Source: Avichristensenella sp031550535
GTDB lineage: Bacteria > Bacillota > Clostridia > Christensenellales > Aristaeellaceae
Assembly (NCBI GenBank): GCA_031550535.1
Contig: JAVBOM010000043.1
Coordinates: forward strand, 6,557 to 70,556
Direction of reading: 5' to 3'
DNA length: 64,000 bases
Every line of letters starts with the position of its first letter. The stretch's first letter is position 1. A program made the translations under genes and the position numbers. Under the pieces are notes generated by a model. The model made no database searches. It was not told where the DNA came from and was given only the letters and a program-made list of their open reading frames with translations. Below are positions 49,078 to 57,737 of the stretch, piece after piece.

Positions 49078-49137
49078 ATGGCGGCGCTGATTTGCAAAAT
49101 CGGGCGCCATAAGGGGATTTCGCAAGAAATCCTTACC
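49078..49137 (+). repeat. Family I repeat, copy 28 (inside an operon)
   Basis: GGCGGCGCTGATTTGCAAAATC, GGGCGCCATAAGG, GGATTTCGCAAGAAATCC. Sits between the two permease genes; the last family I copy in the window. The first piece is GGCGGCGCTGATTTG plus CAAAATC. Confidence 0.92.
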
Positions 49138-49143
49138 TCTTGC

Positions 49144-50073
49144 CTACAGCAGCCCTTCCTCACCGAATCGCTTGGCGACAAAATCGCTGCCCAGCACCAG
49201 CGCCAGCCCGATGACGGACTGGAACAAGCCCAACGCCGCCGCCTGGCCGTATTTCCCGCTCTCCAGGCCCCAGCGGAACACCAGCAGCGGGATCGTGTAC
49301 GTGTACTCCGTCGTCGCCACATTCATCAGCGAGTGCACCCGCTCGAACGAGCCGCCCATCACACGGCCCAGGTTCATGATCAGCAGCGTCACGATGGTCG
49401 GCCGGATGCACGGCAGCGTCACATTCCACATCTGCCGCAGCCGCCCCGCGCCGTCCACGGTCGCGGCCTCATACAGCTCCGGGTTGATGCCGGTGATCGC
49501 GGCCAGATACACGATCGTGCCCCAGCCCATCGTCTGCCAGACGCCGATGACGATGTACGACACCAGCCAGTGCGAGTTCTCCTGCAGGAACGGGACGGCC
49601 TTACCGCCCGCGTTCTGGATGATCGTGTTGACGATGCCCGACAGGCTGAAAAGCTGGTACGCGATCGCCCCGATGATGACCCACGACAGAAAGTGCGGCA
49701 GGTACAGCAGCGTCTGCGTGACGCGCTTGTAGGCGCGGCTGCGCACTTCATTCAGCATCAGCGCCAGGAAGATCGGCGCCGGAAAGCCGAGCACCAGGTC
49801 CAGGCCGTTCAACAGCAGCGTGTTGCGCAGCGCGCGGGTGAAGTCGCGCGTGGCGAAAACCTTCTCAAAGTTGGCGAGGCCGTTCCACGCGCTGCCGGAA
49901 ATGCCCTTCAGGATCTTGTAGTCCTTGAAGGCCACCACCAGCCCGGAATACGAGCCGTACTTGAACAGAAAGACGAACGCCATCGGCAGCAGGAGCAACA
50001 GATACAGCTCCCAATCCCGACGGAACCACGACAGAAATCCGGAGCGCCGGGGGCGTATGCGCTGGGATACCAT
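49144..50073 (-). CDS. Sugar ABC transporter permease (LplB-like)
   Basis: 309 residues, six helices (LYLLLLLPMAFVFLFKYG, TLLYLPHFLSWVIIGAIAY). EAA loop LYEAATVDGAGRLRQMWNV. The N-terminal RDWELYLLLLLP is typical of the LplB/YtcP group. GGGAGGTGA precedes the ATG; the regulator gene ends 12 bp upstream. Confidence 0.93.
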   Translation of the reverse strand: MVSQRIRPRRSGFLSWFRRDWELYLLLLLPMAFVFLFKYGSYSGLVVAFKDYKILKGISGSAWNGLANFEKVFATRDFTRALRNTLLLNGLDLVLGFPAPIFLALMLNEVRSRAYKRVTQTLLYLPHFLSWVIIGAIAYQLFSLSGIVNTIIQNAGGKAVPFLQENSHWLVSYIVIGVWQTMGWGTIVYLAAITGINPELYEAATVDGAGRLRQMWNVTLPCIRPTIVTLLIMNLGRVMGGSFERVHSLMNVATTEYTYTIPLLVFRWGLESGKYGQAAALGLFQSVIGLALVLGSDFVAKRFGEEGLL

Positions 50074-50085
50074 GGGGTCACCTCC

Positions 50086-51129
50086 CTATCTTGGCGCGTG
50101 CCGGTCCGCGCCGCAGGACGCGCGCAGGATCAGCGTGGGTTCGCGGACCTGGGTGAACGGCTTGACCTCGCCGGCGCAGGCGCGCAGGAGCTGCTGCATC
50201 GCGACGCGGCCGTGCTCCTCGGCGTTGACCTCCAGTGTGGTCAAGGGTGGCGTTGTGAATGCGGAGAAAAACTGGTTATCGCAGCCGACGACGGCCATTT
50301 CATCCGGGATCGTTAGATCCATCGCATGTAGCTGCTTCAGCACGCCCAACGCCACCAGGTCGTTCACGACGATCAGCGCGGTCGGCCACTCCCCGCGCGG
50401 AAGGCCGGACAGCAGACGGAGCGTGGCCATCTCCCCCATCGCGGGCGTGTGAATGTGCTCCTGCACCGTCAGCGCGGCGAGGTCCAGCGCGCGCATCTCT
50501 TCGTAGAAGCCGCGCTCGCGCTCGCCGACGCTGCGCGTCTCGTCGGTCGCGCCGATGAAGGCGATGCGGCGGTGGCCCAGCGCGGCCAGGTGGCGGACGG
50601 CCTTGCGCATGCCGAGCGCGAGGTCCGTATAGATGTTCACGCACGTCAGCCCCGGGATCGGCGGGCAGACCGTGACAATCGGCATGTACCGCTGCAGCCT
50701 CGTGAGCACCGCGGGCAGCTCGCTCAGGTCCTTCGGCTCCACAAACCCGCCGGACAACAGCACGCCGTCGAGCCTGCGCTCAATGAGCTGATCGACGAAC
50801 GCGTCGGTGATGCGGGCGTTGTACGCCAGGCGGTAAATCTGCACGACGTACCCCGCGTGGCCCGCTTCCTCCTGGGCGGCGCTGAACATCGCGGCGTAGT
50901 ACGGATGCGTGATGGACGGCAGGATGATGCCCATCGTGTAGGAATGCTTGCGGAGCAGCCCTCTGGCAATGCTGTTGGGCTTGAAGTCGTATTTATCAAT
51001 GACGCGCTTGACAGCTTCGTATGTCTTGGGGCTGACGTTTGGCTGGTCGCTCAGCACGCGGGAAACCGTGGCGGGCGATACGCCCGCTTCGCGCGCGATG
51101 TCAAGGATGGTCAGCGTTTCGTTTGCCAT
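50086..51129 (-). CDS. LacI-family transcriptional regulator
   Basis: 347 residues. HTH and hinge at 1-60 (TILDIAREAGVSPATVSRVL; KPNSIARGLLRKHSYTMG) and a periplasmic-binding-like ligand domain (ADLALGMRKAVRHLAALGHR-type block: LALGMRKAVRHLAALGHRRI; ALIVVNDLVALGVLKQL). First gene of the sugar transport operon, 12 bp before lplB. Two palindromes of LacI type lie upstream, so it likely represses its own operon until the sugar is present. Confidence 0.93.
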   Translation of the reverse strand: MANETLTILDIAREAGVSPATVSRVLSDQPNVSPKTYEAVKRVIDKYDFKPNSIARGLLRKHSYTMGIILPSITHPYYAAMFSAAQEEAGHAGYVVQIYRLAYNARITDAFVDQLIERRLDGVLLSGGFVEPKDLSELPAVLTRLQRYMPIVTVCPPIPGLTCVNIYTDLALGMRKAVRHLAALGHRRIAFIGATDETRSVGERERGFYEEMRALDLAALTVQEHIHTPAMGEMATLRLLSGLPRGEWPTALIVVNDLVALGVLKQLHAMDLTIPDEMAVVGCDNQFFSAFTTPPLTTLEVNAEEHGRVAMQQLLRACAGEVKPFTQVREPTLILRASCGADRHAPR

Positions 51130-51160
51130 TTCTCTCACCTGCCTGCATGATAGCATGAAA

Positions 51161-51174
51161 TGAAAACCTTTTCA
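51161..51174. promoter_or_regulatory. LacI-type operator 1
   Basis: TGAAAACCTTTTCA, a 14-bp near-palindrome 32 bp upstream of the lacI-like start codon. Confidence 0.65.
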
Positions 51175-51269
51175 AGATGATTTACATCATTTATTTATTA
51201 AGTTTTCATCTATTACTCGGTTCAATTGCATAATACCCAAATCAAAGCTCCGGATAATAATGAATTCCA

Positions 51270-51283
51270 TGAAAACGTTTTCA
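51270..51283. promoter_or_regulatory. LacI-type operator 2
   Basis: TGAAAACGTTTTCA, a perfect 14-bp palindrome with the central CG typical of LacI-family operators, 109 bp centre-to-centre from operator 1. The spacing of about ten helical turns would allow looping. Confidence 0.75.
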
Positions 51284-51376
51284 AACCCTTGCAAGACAAT
51301 CCCGTCAAAATGAGATGCCACCGACCCGGCTTTCGCCGGATTGATGGCATCCACAAAACTCATTGGCTGTCTTTCA

Positions 51377-52072
51377 TCAAGGGGTGGCGGCGTGCCCTCC
51401 GCGCAGCAGCCACGCGAGCGCATCCGCCATGCGGCCCGCCGGGTCGCTGAAGTGGCCGCCCGGATGCCACCGGAGCACGGTTTCCGTCACATGCGGATCA
51501 GCGCGAAGAATATCCGCGGCGGCGCGGGTCGCGCCCCCGACGCGCGCGAGGCGCGGATTGCGCGCCTTCCGCTCCGCCTCGCCCAGGCTCAAATACGCGC
51601 GCACCGGGCGCGGAAACCGGCGCGCAGCCATGTAGTCCAGAAATCCGTCGTACCAGAGGGAGCCGGAGCACGAGGCGCACCCCGAAAACGCGTCCGATTC
51701 ATAGCATGACCACAGCGCCATAAGCCCCGCCAGCGAATAGCCGAGCAAGGCGATTTCCGCCTGTCCGTACCGCTGCCGCATCCAGGGGACGAGTGACCCC
51801 GTCATCCAGTCCAGCGTACCGCGCGCCTCCCCGGCAAAAGGCTCCTTGCCAAGGCCCGGCGCGGGCCACGGCGTAAAGCCCCGGTTCCAGTCCACCGGGC
51901 CGAAGCCGACGAGCGCGAACGCGCGATCTGCGTCCTCCGATAAGCGGCCTTCCACGGCCAGCAGATCCTCGGCAAAGGACGCGTCCTGCAGCACAATCAC
52001 CGCCGTGCGGATGGGTTCCCCGCCGGCGCGCCAGGCCCAGACATCCTTGCCGTTCAGCCAGTGTGTTTCCAT
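51377..52072 (-). CDS. Alpha/beta hydrolase (esterase-like)
   Basis: 231 residues. Nucleophile elbow LLGYSLAGLMALWS (residues 108-121), a probable acid in the C-terminal third and catalytic His in WHPGGHFSDP near residue 209. Resembles the esterase D/enterochelin esterase group in outline (WMTGSLVPWMRQRYG before the elbow). Start at METHWLNG with AGGGAAA upstream; two earlier in-frame ATGs are possible. Substrate unknown. Confidence 0.75.
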   Translation of the reverse strand: METHWLNGKDVWAWRAGGEPIRTAVIVLQDASFAEDLLAVEGRLSEDADRAFALVGFGPVDWNRGFTPWPAPGLGKEPFAGEARGTLDWMTGSLVPWMRQRYGQAEIALLGYSLAGLMALWSCYESDAFSGCASCSGSLWYDGFLDYMAARRFPRPVRAYLSLGEAERKARNPRLARVGGATRAAADILRADPHVTETVLRWHPGGHFSDPAGRMADALAWLLRGGHAATP

Positions 52073-52130
52073 TGTTTCCCTATCCGCCATCATCCGGCGC
52101 AATTACCCCGGCATTGAAAAGTAAGAAGAA

Positions 52131-52237
52131 CTGCGCGAGAGATTTTTTCGTCCAGCAAGGAGCTGGAACGAGGCGTAGCAGCGCTACGCCGAGTGGAGGG
52201 CGACGCAGCTGGGCGGAAAAAGATCCGTGCAGAATTC
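52131..52237 (+). repeat. Family II structured repeat, copy b
   Basis: CGAGAGATTTTTTCGTCCAGC pairs over a long distance with GCTGGGCGGAAAAAGATC, enclosing hairpin GCGTAGCAGCGCTACGC and CAAGGAGCTGGAACGAG. Intergenic. The 5' arm is quoted as GAGATTTTTTCGTCCAGC in the pairing. Confidence 0.75.
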
Positions 52238-52261
52238 CGGCTTTTCGATGCCGGGGTACTA

Positions 52262-53239
52262 TCACTCTCCGGGATACGCGAGGCCCCATTCGCGGCGCAG
52301 CGCGTCCATCATCCCCACAACGGCCATCGTGTTCGCGAGCGGCCAAACCGGGCTTTCCAGCAGCCCCGCCGCGAGGCAGCGGTTCACTTCCTCAATTTCG
52401 TACACAAAGCCGTTCGCGTATGGCAGGTCAACCCGTTCCTTTTGATCGCCCCGATGGAGAATATAGTGCCCCGCGTCCCAAAACTGCGGAATCTCCAGGA
52501 AACCGTCCGCGCCGTACAGGCACATTTCCCCCGGGATGTCCGTGCGCGTGCCGCAGACGACGGACGCCTGCGCGCCGCCGGGAAATGTCATGCCCAGGGC
52601 AAAGAAGTCGTCCACACCCGACGGCGCAAAGCTGACCCTACTCCGCACCTCGGTGGGCGCGCCCCCGAACACCGCGACAAGATACGCCAACAGGTACACG
52701 CCGATGTCGAGCAGCGCGCCGCCGGCCATCGCCGGGTCGTACAGCCGCGACGCCGGGTCGAACGGAACCGGGTTGCTGAACGCGCCGCGCGCGAGCAGCG
52801 GCTCGCCAATCGCGCCGTCCCGCACGTGCCCGAGCACCGCCTTTGTCACCGGCAGGAAGCGCGACCACATGGCCTCCATCAGAAACACGCCGTTTGCGCG
52901 GGCGCAATCGATCATCCGCGCGGCCTCTTGGGCGTTCACGGCCATCGGCTTTTCGCACAACACGGCTTTTTTCGCGTTCAGCGCGGTCATCGCCGCGCCG
53001 GGGTGCTGGTTGTGCAGGTTGGCGACGTATACCGCATCCACGCGCGGGTCGCGCGCCAGCGCCTCATAGCTGTCATACGCCGCCGCGCCCGGTAGCTCCG
53101 CCGCGAACGCCTCCGCCTTGCCCGGTGTCAGCGACGCCACGGCAACAATCCCGTTGCCGGGCACGCGCGCGACGGCGTCCGCGAATTTGCGCGCGATCCG
53201 GCCCGTGCCCAGTATCCCCCAGCGGCAGATCGTATCCAT
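52262..53239 (-). CDS. Gfo/Idh/MocA-family oxidoreductase
   Basis: 325 residues. Rossmann motif RWGILGTGRIARKFADAV (6-23), the EKP motif VLCEKPMAVNAQEA (about 94-107, catalytic Lys), and the C-terminal substrate domain with DIGVYLLAYLVAVFGG (about 185). NAD(P)-dependent sugar or diol dehydrogenase; specificity cannot be deduced. AAAGGA upstream of the ATG. Flanked on both sides by family II repeats. Confidence 0.9.
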   Translation of the reverse strand: MDTICRWGILGTGRIARKFADAVARVPGNGIVAVASLTPGKAEAFAAELPGAAAYDSYEALARDPRVDAVYVANLHNQHPGAAMTALNAKKAVLCEKPMAVNAQEAARMIDCARANGVFLMEAMWSRFLPVTKAVLGHVRDGAIGEPLLARGAFSNPVPFDPASRLYDPAMAGGALLDIGVYLLAYLVAVFGGAPTEVRSRVSFAPSGVDDFFALGMTFPGGAQASVVCGTRTDIPGEMCLYGADGFLEIPQFWDAGHYILHRGDQKERVDLPYANGFVYEIEEVNRCLAAGLLESPVWPLANTMAVVGMMDALRREWGLAYPGE

Positions 53240-53286
53240 AAGTAAAATCCTTTCCGCGCGCCTGCCCGGCGCTTGTATTCTGGCGT

Positions 53287-53375
53287 GGCTAGATTGTAGG
53301 AATCTGACCGAGAGATTTTTTCGTGTGGCAAGGCGTCGGAAGGAAGCGTAGCCGGCAGCTACGCTGACTGCGCGA
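53287..53375 (+). repeat. Family II structured repeat, copy c (3' arm diverged)
   Basis: CCGAGAGATTTTTTCGTGTGG, CAAGGCGTCGGAAGGAAG, hairpin GCGTAGCCGGCAGCTACGC. Starts with TAGATTGTAGGAATCTGAC, as copy a does with TTTTAGGAATCTGGC. The closing GGAAAAAGATC arm is missing. First piece runs GAGAGATTTTTTCGTGTGG. Confidence 0.65.
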
Positions 53376-53456
53376 AGGTGAGGCGCGCCCGGTGGGCGCA
53401 GTGGCCGAACGGTGTTGCCCCAGGGTAACACCGCACAATGGCGCGTCGCTGGCATC

Positions 53457-53572
53457 GCGAGAGATTTTCGCGCTGATCAAGGAGCCTGGAGGAAGCCGTA
53501 GCAGCGCTACGGCGACCGAAAGAGCGACACAGAGCAGCGCGGAAAGATCCGCGAGGACAGCGTGCTCGACTG
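53457..53572 (+). repeat. Family II structured repeat, copy d
   Basis: GCGAGAGATTTTCGCGC pairs with GCGCGGAAAGATCCGC; hairpin CCGTAGCAGCGCTACGG between them. Compared with copy b, the outer stem has changed on both sides (CGTCCAGC/GCTGGGCG to CGCGC/GCGCG), so base pairing is conserved rather than sequence. Confidence 0.7.
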
Positions 53573-54460
53573 TGCGGTGTTGCCCAAGATTTTTCGAATC
53601 AATCTATGCGCAGATGGAGCCTCCTTAGCACATGAAGAGGCAAATCCTCCCGATCGCTTGGCAATTGACGGCGAAATTGGCCAGGAAGCTTTTCTTCGGG
53701 AATTTTCTGGCAATGTCAAGAAGATGAGCTTTTTCTGGCTATCCTTCTGGATAGCGTGTGGGCTTACAATCCTTGATTCATCCTTCTTGTTTTCGTTCTT
53801 GCTGTTGCTTCCCGCAAAAACGTTTGACAATGCAAGAAAGAAGACAGAGGTTCATTTCGATCTTGACGCAGCTATCGCCGAGCAGTATCAACAACTGACA
53901 GAAGCGCTGTTGTGCATGAGGCAGTCCAACAGAATTTGGCTGAATGGAGAAGCCACGCTGCATTTGAATAGCCAGGAGAAAAAGAAAAACGCAGGGGCAT
54001 CCCAATCAGTAGCACGGCATTCCTGTTCTACGCCGGTTCTAAATAAGCCTGGTACATTCACTGGGGGTTTTTTTTGTAGTTAGCAACCAAGATAGTGTTT
54101 CATTGGGCAATCGGGGAATACGCTTTTTATTTCTCCCTTGTGGCGTCATTGTCAAGAAAGGCAGAGATGCTGTTTTCGTAAACTATGCGACTATCGCGCC
54201 TTCGGCGAACACAACGCGGTTTATTGAAGAGGGTTGGGTTCCCAAGGATGCGCAGGTGGTCGGCAGTACGTGGAAGTATGCCAACAAGGGAGGCAGCCGA
54301 GACAAACGCTACAAGGATAACAGAGAAATTCCCGTCATGGAGTATGGAGAACTGACGCTCCACGTAAATGGACAAGAAATAGTGATTATGACCTCAAATG
54401 CTAACGTGCCGCAGATGGTAAAGGAGGGGATCCTTCATTATGCAGCTTCTTTGGCGGTAT
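53562..54460 (+). pseudogene. Decayed gene of unknown function, split by a frameshift
   Basis: Two fragments in different frames look like one protein. The first (to 54083) has two hydrophobic segments (FFWLSFWIACGLTILDS, FLFSFLLLLPAKTF) and a helix LDAAIAEQYQQLTEALLCM. The second (from 54103) continues with FLFLPCGVIVKKGRDAVFV, GSTWKYANKGGSRDKRYKDN and REIPVMEYGELTLHVNG, a pattern I recall from a family of uncharacterised proteins (TWKYVNKDGxPDxRFxxN). An 8-T run near 54068-54075 sits just before the first stop. The 5' part overlaps a family II repeat. Confidence 0.5.
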
Positions 54461-54556
54461 CCTCTCCGTGCCAAACCGTAAACAGTATCGAGAGTGTACC
54501 GGACAGAATGTATAATAGCATATGTAAATACTACGCGCTGCAAGGAGATCTGCACA

Positions 54557-55921
54557 ATGACAAACTGGAAAGATAAGTTGATCGAAATTGGCCCTCAAGT
54601 CAAAGCAAGCCTTAGAACATACGCGGAGATATTGTCCGCATACGCGCCGCGTGAGGACGCTTCAAATGCAGAAAAGCAATTGCAATGCATGATTGATTTC
54701 TTTCTGGCTTCCTTCGTTGGACTATGGGCAACGCAGGAAACTACGCGCGCTCTTTTGGATGACTACATGCTGTTCCTGTGCAATATATGTTTTGAAGAAA
54801 ACGGGTATAGCTATACAAAGGACGAATTGCAATATGCGCTTGAAAAAATAAAGCAACAACCATTTCACATCGCTTTACCAGATTTCTTTGCCGACATGCA
54901 CACGATTTCCAAGGAGGAAAACAGATCTATCGACAGCAAATTTCTAAGTAATTATCAAAGCATATTGAGGCTGGCGGCATACTTCTTTGGCGAAAAACCT
55001 TCGAAAAAAGAGATTGCCTATATCGATGCCTGTGTCAGTGTATTAGCCCAATATATCGACAGCGAAAACCGAGAATCGTCTGCTTCTGATGCCAGTAGTA
55101 TACCAGATTTGAGTTGCCTCATGAAAGAGTTGGATTCCTTGGTTGGCCTGACAAACATCAAAAACGAAGTCAAAACAATGGTAAATATCATCAGAGTTCG
55201 GAAAATGCGCGAGGAAAGCGGCCTACCTGTCACGCCAATGTCATTTCATTTGGTTTTTACGGGAAATCCGGGAACGGGTAAGACTACCGTTGCCCGGTTG
55301 ATCGCCCAGATTTATCAGCAGTTAGGTGTGGTATCCAAGGGGCAGTTGGTTGAAACGGACAGAGCGGGGCTCGTCGCAGGATATGTCGGTCAAACCGCCA
55401 TTAAAACATCGGAAACCGTAAAAAAGGCACTGGGGGGCGTTCTGTTTATTGACGAGGCATATGCCTTGTACAATCAGAGCGATCAGGATTATGGAAAAGA
55501 AGCGATAGAAACACTCCTGAAGGCAATGGAAGATCAGAGGGATGATCTGGTGGTCATCGCGGCTGGATATAGCGCCCCTATGGCTCGGTTCATTGCATCA
55601 AATCCGGGATTGTCATCAAGATTCACGCGACTTATCGAATTTGCGGACTATAGTGGTGAAGAATTATATGCTATCTTTAGCGGCATGTTAGAGAAGCATG
55701 GATATGAATTAGACGACGCGGCCCGTCCCGTGGTACAGCAACATTTCCATGCATTGCATAACCTTCGTACAGCCGAATTCGGCAATGCACGGGAAGTCCG
55801 AAATACCTTTGAGAAAATACTATCAAAGCAGTCGGTTCGGATTGCGGCTATCTCCAAACCAACAAAGAAGCAGCTATCCACCATTATTCTTGAAGATTGC
55901 ACTGACCTATCGGAGATATAA
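54557..55921 (+). CDS. AAA ATPase of the CbxX/CfqX-SpoVK type
   Basis: 454 residues. The N-terminal 190 residues are a helical domain without recognised motifs. The AAA module starts at LDSLVGLTNIKNEVKTMV; Walker A GNPGTGKTTVARLIAQIY (about residue 236), Walker B GGVLFIDEAYALY (about 294) and sensor/arginine region NPGLSSRFTRLIEFADYS (about 354). This is the SpoVK/CbxX subfamily, involved in spore development, Rubisco activation and phage- or type VII-linked functions. Site AAGGAG 8 bases before the ATG. Low GC compared with the first 53 kb. A TATAAT at 54511-54516 with a weak -35 is its likely promoter. Confidence 0.88.
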   Translation: MTNWKDKLIEIGPQVKASLRTYAEILSAYAPREDASNAEKQLQCMIDFFLASFVGLWATQETTRALLDDYMLFLCNICFEENGYSYTKDELQYALEKIKQQPFHIALPDFFADMHTISKEENRSIDSKFLSNYQSILRLAAYFFGEKPSKKEIAYIDACVSVLAQYIDSENRESSASDASSIPDLSCLMKELDSLVGLTNIKNEVKTMVNIIRVRKMREESGLPVTPMSFHLVFTGNPGTGKTTVARLIAQIYQQLGVVSKGQLVETDRAGLVAGYVGQTAIKTSETVKKALGGVLFIDEAYALYNQSDQDYGKEAIETLLKAMEDQRDDLVVIAAGYSAPMARFIASNPGLSSRFTRLIEFADYSGEELYAIFSGMLEKHGYELDDAARPVVQQHFHALHNLRTAEFGNAREVRNTFEKILSKQSVRIAAISKPTKKQLSTIILEDCTDLSEI

Positions 55922-55973
55922 CGTGAACGAGATATGCTTATTTCTTTGGGTATGGGCTGTAATTGCATATACC

Positions 55974-56002
55974 TTGCGCGTAACTCATGCTACACTTACT
56001 AT
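55974..56002 (+). promoter_or_regulatory. Promoter of the YARHG protein gene
   Basis: TTGCGC at 55974-55979, 17-bp spacer, TACTAT at 55997-56002; the start codon is 34 bp downstream. Confidence 0.45.
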
Positions 56003-56035
56003 GTCCATTCAAATAAGATAGGGGGAGAGTCGATT

Positions 56036-57673
56036 ATGAAACGTTTCGTCTCGATCATATGCGCCTTTGTGCTCCTGCTGATGCTGGCGGCTCCGGCGCT
56101 GGCCTCCAACTTTTACATCATCCCCGACAGCGACAAACGCCGCCTGACGCGCGAAGAGCTATGGACGTGGCAGCTTGCTGTGATGATGTACATCGTCAAC
56201 GAGATTTTCGCCCGCCATGGATTCCACTTTGAACCCGGTGGGAAGTACGACAACTATTTCCGCTCACAATTATGGTATCGGGAAAACGAAATGTACACGG
56301 ATAACCAGGATATTTATAAACATCTTGTCAGCGACATCGAATGGTATAACGAAAACCTTGCCAAGCAGGTACGCGATGAAATGCGCGCTTTGGGCACCAC
56401 AAACCCCAACGGAAAGCCCCTGCCCAAGGTTGCCTACGAACCTCCGCTCTACGGCGCGTTCTCGTCGTTCTTTCCGCAGTATTTCGCCCCGAATCAGAAG
56501 TTGGCGGTGTATTCCGGCCCCGGTGCGCAGTATCACCGCTCGGCGGACGGCAAGGCGATGGCGAGCACCAACGGCGAAATCTACGTCGGCGGCTGGGAAA
56601 ACGGCTGGCTGATGGTCATGTACTGGACAAACAACGGCAACATCCGTGTCGGGTACGCCCAGAGCAAGGACTTCAAAGACAAGGTGGGCGCTCCGCAGTT
56701 GATGTTCGATTACATCCCCGCGACGATCATGCGCCGGTGCGTGTTGACGGATGATCCGGTGGCGACCTACCAGACGATGGCGGTGCTTGATCATGGGGCA
56801 CAAGTTACCTACCTTTCGGAATACATCAACGAGTACCGTTGGGCGTATGTGGAGACGATGGCCAACGGCGTGCTGATGCGCGGGTTTGTTGAGGCTGACG
56901 CGGTTCAGATTTTGTCAATGTTAGAGAATGAACCTTCCTATGCCCCTGCAAGCGCGCTATCAGGAATGAAGGTGTTACTGCCCGTTTCGACCGGCGACTT
57001 CACGGAGCATTTGTTCTGGGGGATTTCGCCGGAGAATTGGGGAGTCATTTACACAGTGCTAGATGAGAAAAATATCCAGTATGAAGTAACGGCAGGGAGT
57101 CGGACGTCCAGAATCGATTCAAAAGAAGGCCAGACCATCATGATGTTTGGAATCCCCGTGGACCTGGCATTCCGATTTGATGCGGGTACCCCAAATGAAC
57201 TGCTTAACATATCCATTTGTACCAGCGGTGATTGGGATCTGCATAGCGTTGACGTGGAAGGCGATCCTGATATGACACCAATGAAGGATGCGTATATCAC
57301 GATGCTAAAGGCTGTCGAAGACCAATACGGCTCCATAACCGGTGGCTATTTGGCGACAAGGGATAATAACATGAAGTATGATACATGGAATTATCCTCAA
57401 AGCAATAGGCAGCCAGACTTCGATGTGGTCTTCGAAGCATTCAAACAAAACCGCACAGTCGACCTCATAACATACATTGACAATATCAGCGTTGTTTTTT
57501 CAATCGGCCATTCGGATGAGACCATTAACACAAACATGAAGCTTACATTTTACTACAACTTGGACGTTAGGGCAGATGACTACGTAGCACCAGTCGTTTC
57601 AGATTTTTACACCTTCGAGCGCCCCAGTGGTGCCTATACATCGGAACCACAAAAGATCACGATAGGGTTTTAG
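56036..57673 (+). CDS. Secreted YARHG-domain protein
   Basis: 545 residues. Signal peptide to about residue 23 (FVLLLMLAAPALA). A YARHG domain follows: RRLTREELWTWQLAVMMYIV, NEIFARHGFHFEPGGKYDNY, FRSQLWY (residues 34-82), a module of unknown role in extracellular proteins. Residues 130-300 form two SH3-like segments (KLAVYSGPGAQYHRSADGKA, WENGWLMVMYWT). The C-terminal ~230 residues are unclassified. GGGGGAGAG site. Probably a surface-exposed or wall-binding protein. Confidence 0.82.
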   Translation: MKRFVSIICAFVLLLMLAAPALASNFYIIPDSDKRRLTREELWTWQLAVMMYIVNEIFARHGFHFEPGGKYDNYFRSQLWYRENEMYTDNQDIYKHLVSDIEWYNENLAKQVRDEMRALGTTNPNGKPLPKVAYEPPLYGAFSSFFPQYFAPNQKLAVYSGPGAQYHRSADGKAMASTNGEIYVGGWENGWLMVMYWTNNGNIRVGYAQSKDFKDKVGAPQLMFDYIPATIMRRCVLTDDPVATYQTMAVLDHGAQVTYLSEYINEYRWAYVETMANGVLMRGFVEADAVQILSMLENEPSYAPASALSGMKVLLPVSTGDFTEHLFWGISPENWGVIYTVLDEKNIQYEVTAGSRTSRIDSKEGQTIMMFGIPVDLAFRFDAGTPNELLNISICTSGDWDLHSVDVEGDPDMTPMKDAYITMLKAVEDQYGSITGGYLATRDNNMKYDTWNYPQSNRQPDFDVVFEAFKQNRTVDLITYIDNISVVFSIGHSDETINTNMKLTFYYNLDVRADDYVAPVVSDFYTFERPSGAYTSEPQKITIGF

Positions 57674-57737
57674 CTATGTTACTGAGAATGTGAAAACTGG
57701 TTAGTCACCAATGAGCAAAACACAGGAGGCATTCAAT

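Noticed and set aside
2372..49137. Family I repeats as a CRISPR array
   Set aside because: Copies are dispersed at irregular distances and there are no uniform spacers or cas genes.
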